A stretch of DNA of 5,667 bases, from contig JBKCHO010000054.1 in NCBI GenBank assembly GCA_046302815.1, positions 1-5,667 of the forward strand, read 5' to 3'. Below are positions 5,169 to 5,667 of the stretch, in pieces. Source of the stretch: JALRAP01 sp046302815. Lineage in GTDB: Bacteria; Bacteroidota; Bacteroidia; AKYH767-A; OLB10. Below the pieces are notes generated by a model, which was given only the letters and a program-made list of their open reading frames with translations, had not been told where the DNA came from and did no database searches. Each line of letters starts with the position of its first letter. Position 1 is the stretch's first letter. The position numbers were made by a program, and so were the translations under genes.

Positions 5169-5667
5169 TTTTCTTTGCTTCCGCACATATTCATCAAGCA
5201 TTATTGATTTTATTCCTTGTGAATTTATTGGCTTGTGGAGGCAATAAATCGACTTCAACAGAACTTCAAAAAAGCGAAGATATTACTGATGAGCTAATTC
5301 AAAATCAAAAGGATGTTGTCAGGGATGAGGCTGAAGAAATTGACGCTTATGTTATTCGTCGAGGCTACAAGCTGAACAAGACAGAGACGGGATTACGATA
5401 TATGATTTATAAAAAGGCCTCCGGTGGACAAAGAATCGAGGTCATGGATGAGGTTGAGTTCAAGTATTCTGTTTCCTTGTTAAGTGGTGAAACCGTGTAT
5501 AGCTCCGACAGTACCGGTAATATGAAACTTATTGTTGGTAGGTCCGATATGGCTACTGGTCTTCAGGAGGGACTACAATTGATGGCTCTCGATGAAAAAG
5601 CGTTGTTCATTATTCCATCTCATTTAGGTTACGGGTTAACAGGCGATGGTGACCGTATTCGTAATTA
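5165..5667 (+). CDS. gldI: GldI-like FKBP-type peptidyl-prolyl isomerase lipoprotein, 3'-truncated by window edge
   Basis: GldI is a lipoprotein PPIase needed for gliding motility in Flavobacterium and is thought to help fold envelope proteins. The 167 full codons seen begin with a hydrophobic signal segment (about residues 11-23) ending in a lipobox L21-L-A-C24, so C24 should be lipidated after signal peptidase II cleavage. A polar, charged linker (about 28-70) leads to an FKBP domain from about 70 onward. That domain includes the E-T-G-L-R-Y entry, the V-E-F-K-Y-S-V-S-L strand, T-G-L-Q-E-G (131-136) and the P151-S-H-L-G-Y156-G loop. Homologues end soon after this, so perhaps 10-20 residues are missing. 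The ATG overlaps the nrnA stop (ATGA), and an in-frame TGA at 5150-5152 rules out a long N-terminal extension. The signal segment oddly has no Lys or Arg before the hydrophobic core. The GldI name rests on domain layout and context; a generic FKBP lipoprotein is the alternative. Confidence 0.8.
   Translation, partial: MIFFASAHIHQALLILFLVNLLACGGNKSTSTELQKSEDITDELIQNQKDVVRDEAEEIDAYVIRRGYKLNKTETGLRYMIYKKASGGQRIEVMDEVEFKYSVSLLSGETVYSSDSTGNMKLIVGRSDMATGLQEGLQLMALDEKALFIIPSHLGYGLTGDGDRIRN

Overview
This 5.7-kb window looks like chromosomal housekeeping DNA from a member of the Bacteroidota, most likely a Flavobacteriales-type organism. The reasons are moderate-to-low GC content by eye, starts without clear Shine-Dalgarno sequences, several TAnnTTTG -7 promoter elements typical of this phylum, and a GldI-like lipoprotein PPIase directly behind an NrnA-type DHH phosphoesterase. 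I see no insertion sequence, phage gene, CRISPR array, tRNA or rRNA.

Layout. The left arm (1-2000, minus strand) is a two-gene operon. A 473-residue protein made almost wholly of tetratricopeptide repeats is read first. A ComA/phosphosulfolactate-synthase-family protein follows through a 4-base ATGA overlap and runs off the left edge. A 203-bp divergent intergenic region (2001-2203) carries a -7 element for each direction and a perfect DnaA box, TTATCCACA, with a one-mismatch box in the opposite orientation 15 bp away. To the right, recF (2204-3337, +) overlaps by 20 bp a small DUF721 (DciA-like) gene that starts at TTG.

That gene converges on ndk (3610-4029, -), with one base between the two stop codons and a small hairpin across the junction. 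ndk diverges from an nrnA-like DHH phosphoesterase gene (4143-5168, +) across a 113-bp promoter region. The nrnA-like gene overlaps by ATGA a GldI-like FKBP lipoprotein gene that is cut by the right edge, probably only slightly short of its end.

How the genes fit together. RecF (gap repair and replication-fork restart), the DUF721/DciA-like protein (a family that includes replicative-helicase loaders) and the DnaA-box pair form a replication/repair block. Ndk (NTP/dNTP balance) and NrnA (nanoRNA and pAp turnover) form a nucleotide-metabolism block. GldI belongs to cell-envelope protein folding. Every gene falls in a recognisable family, so I do not see a wholly new system. The points most worth checking are the DnaA-box pair beside recF, the recF-DUF721 coupling, the conserved but unassigned TPR scaffold, and the role of a ComA homologue in a bacterium.
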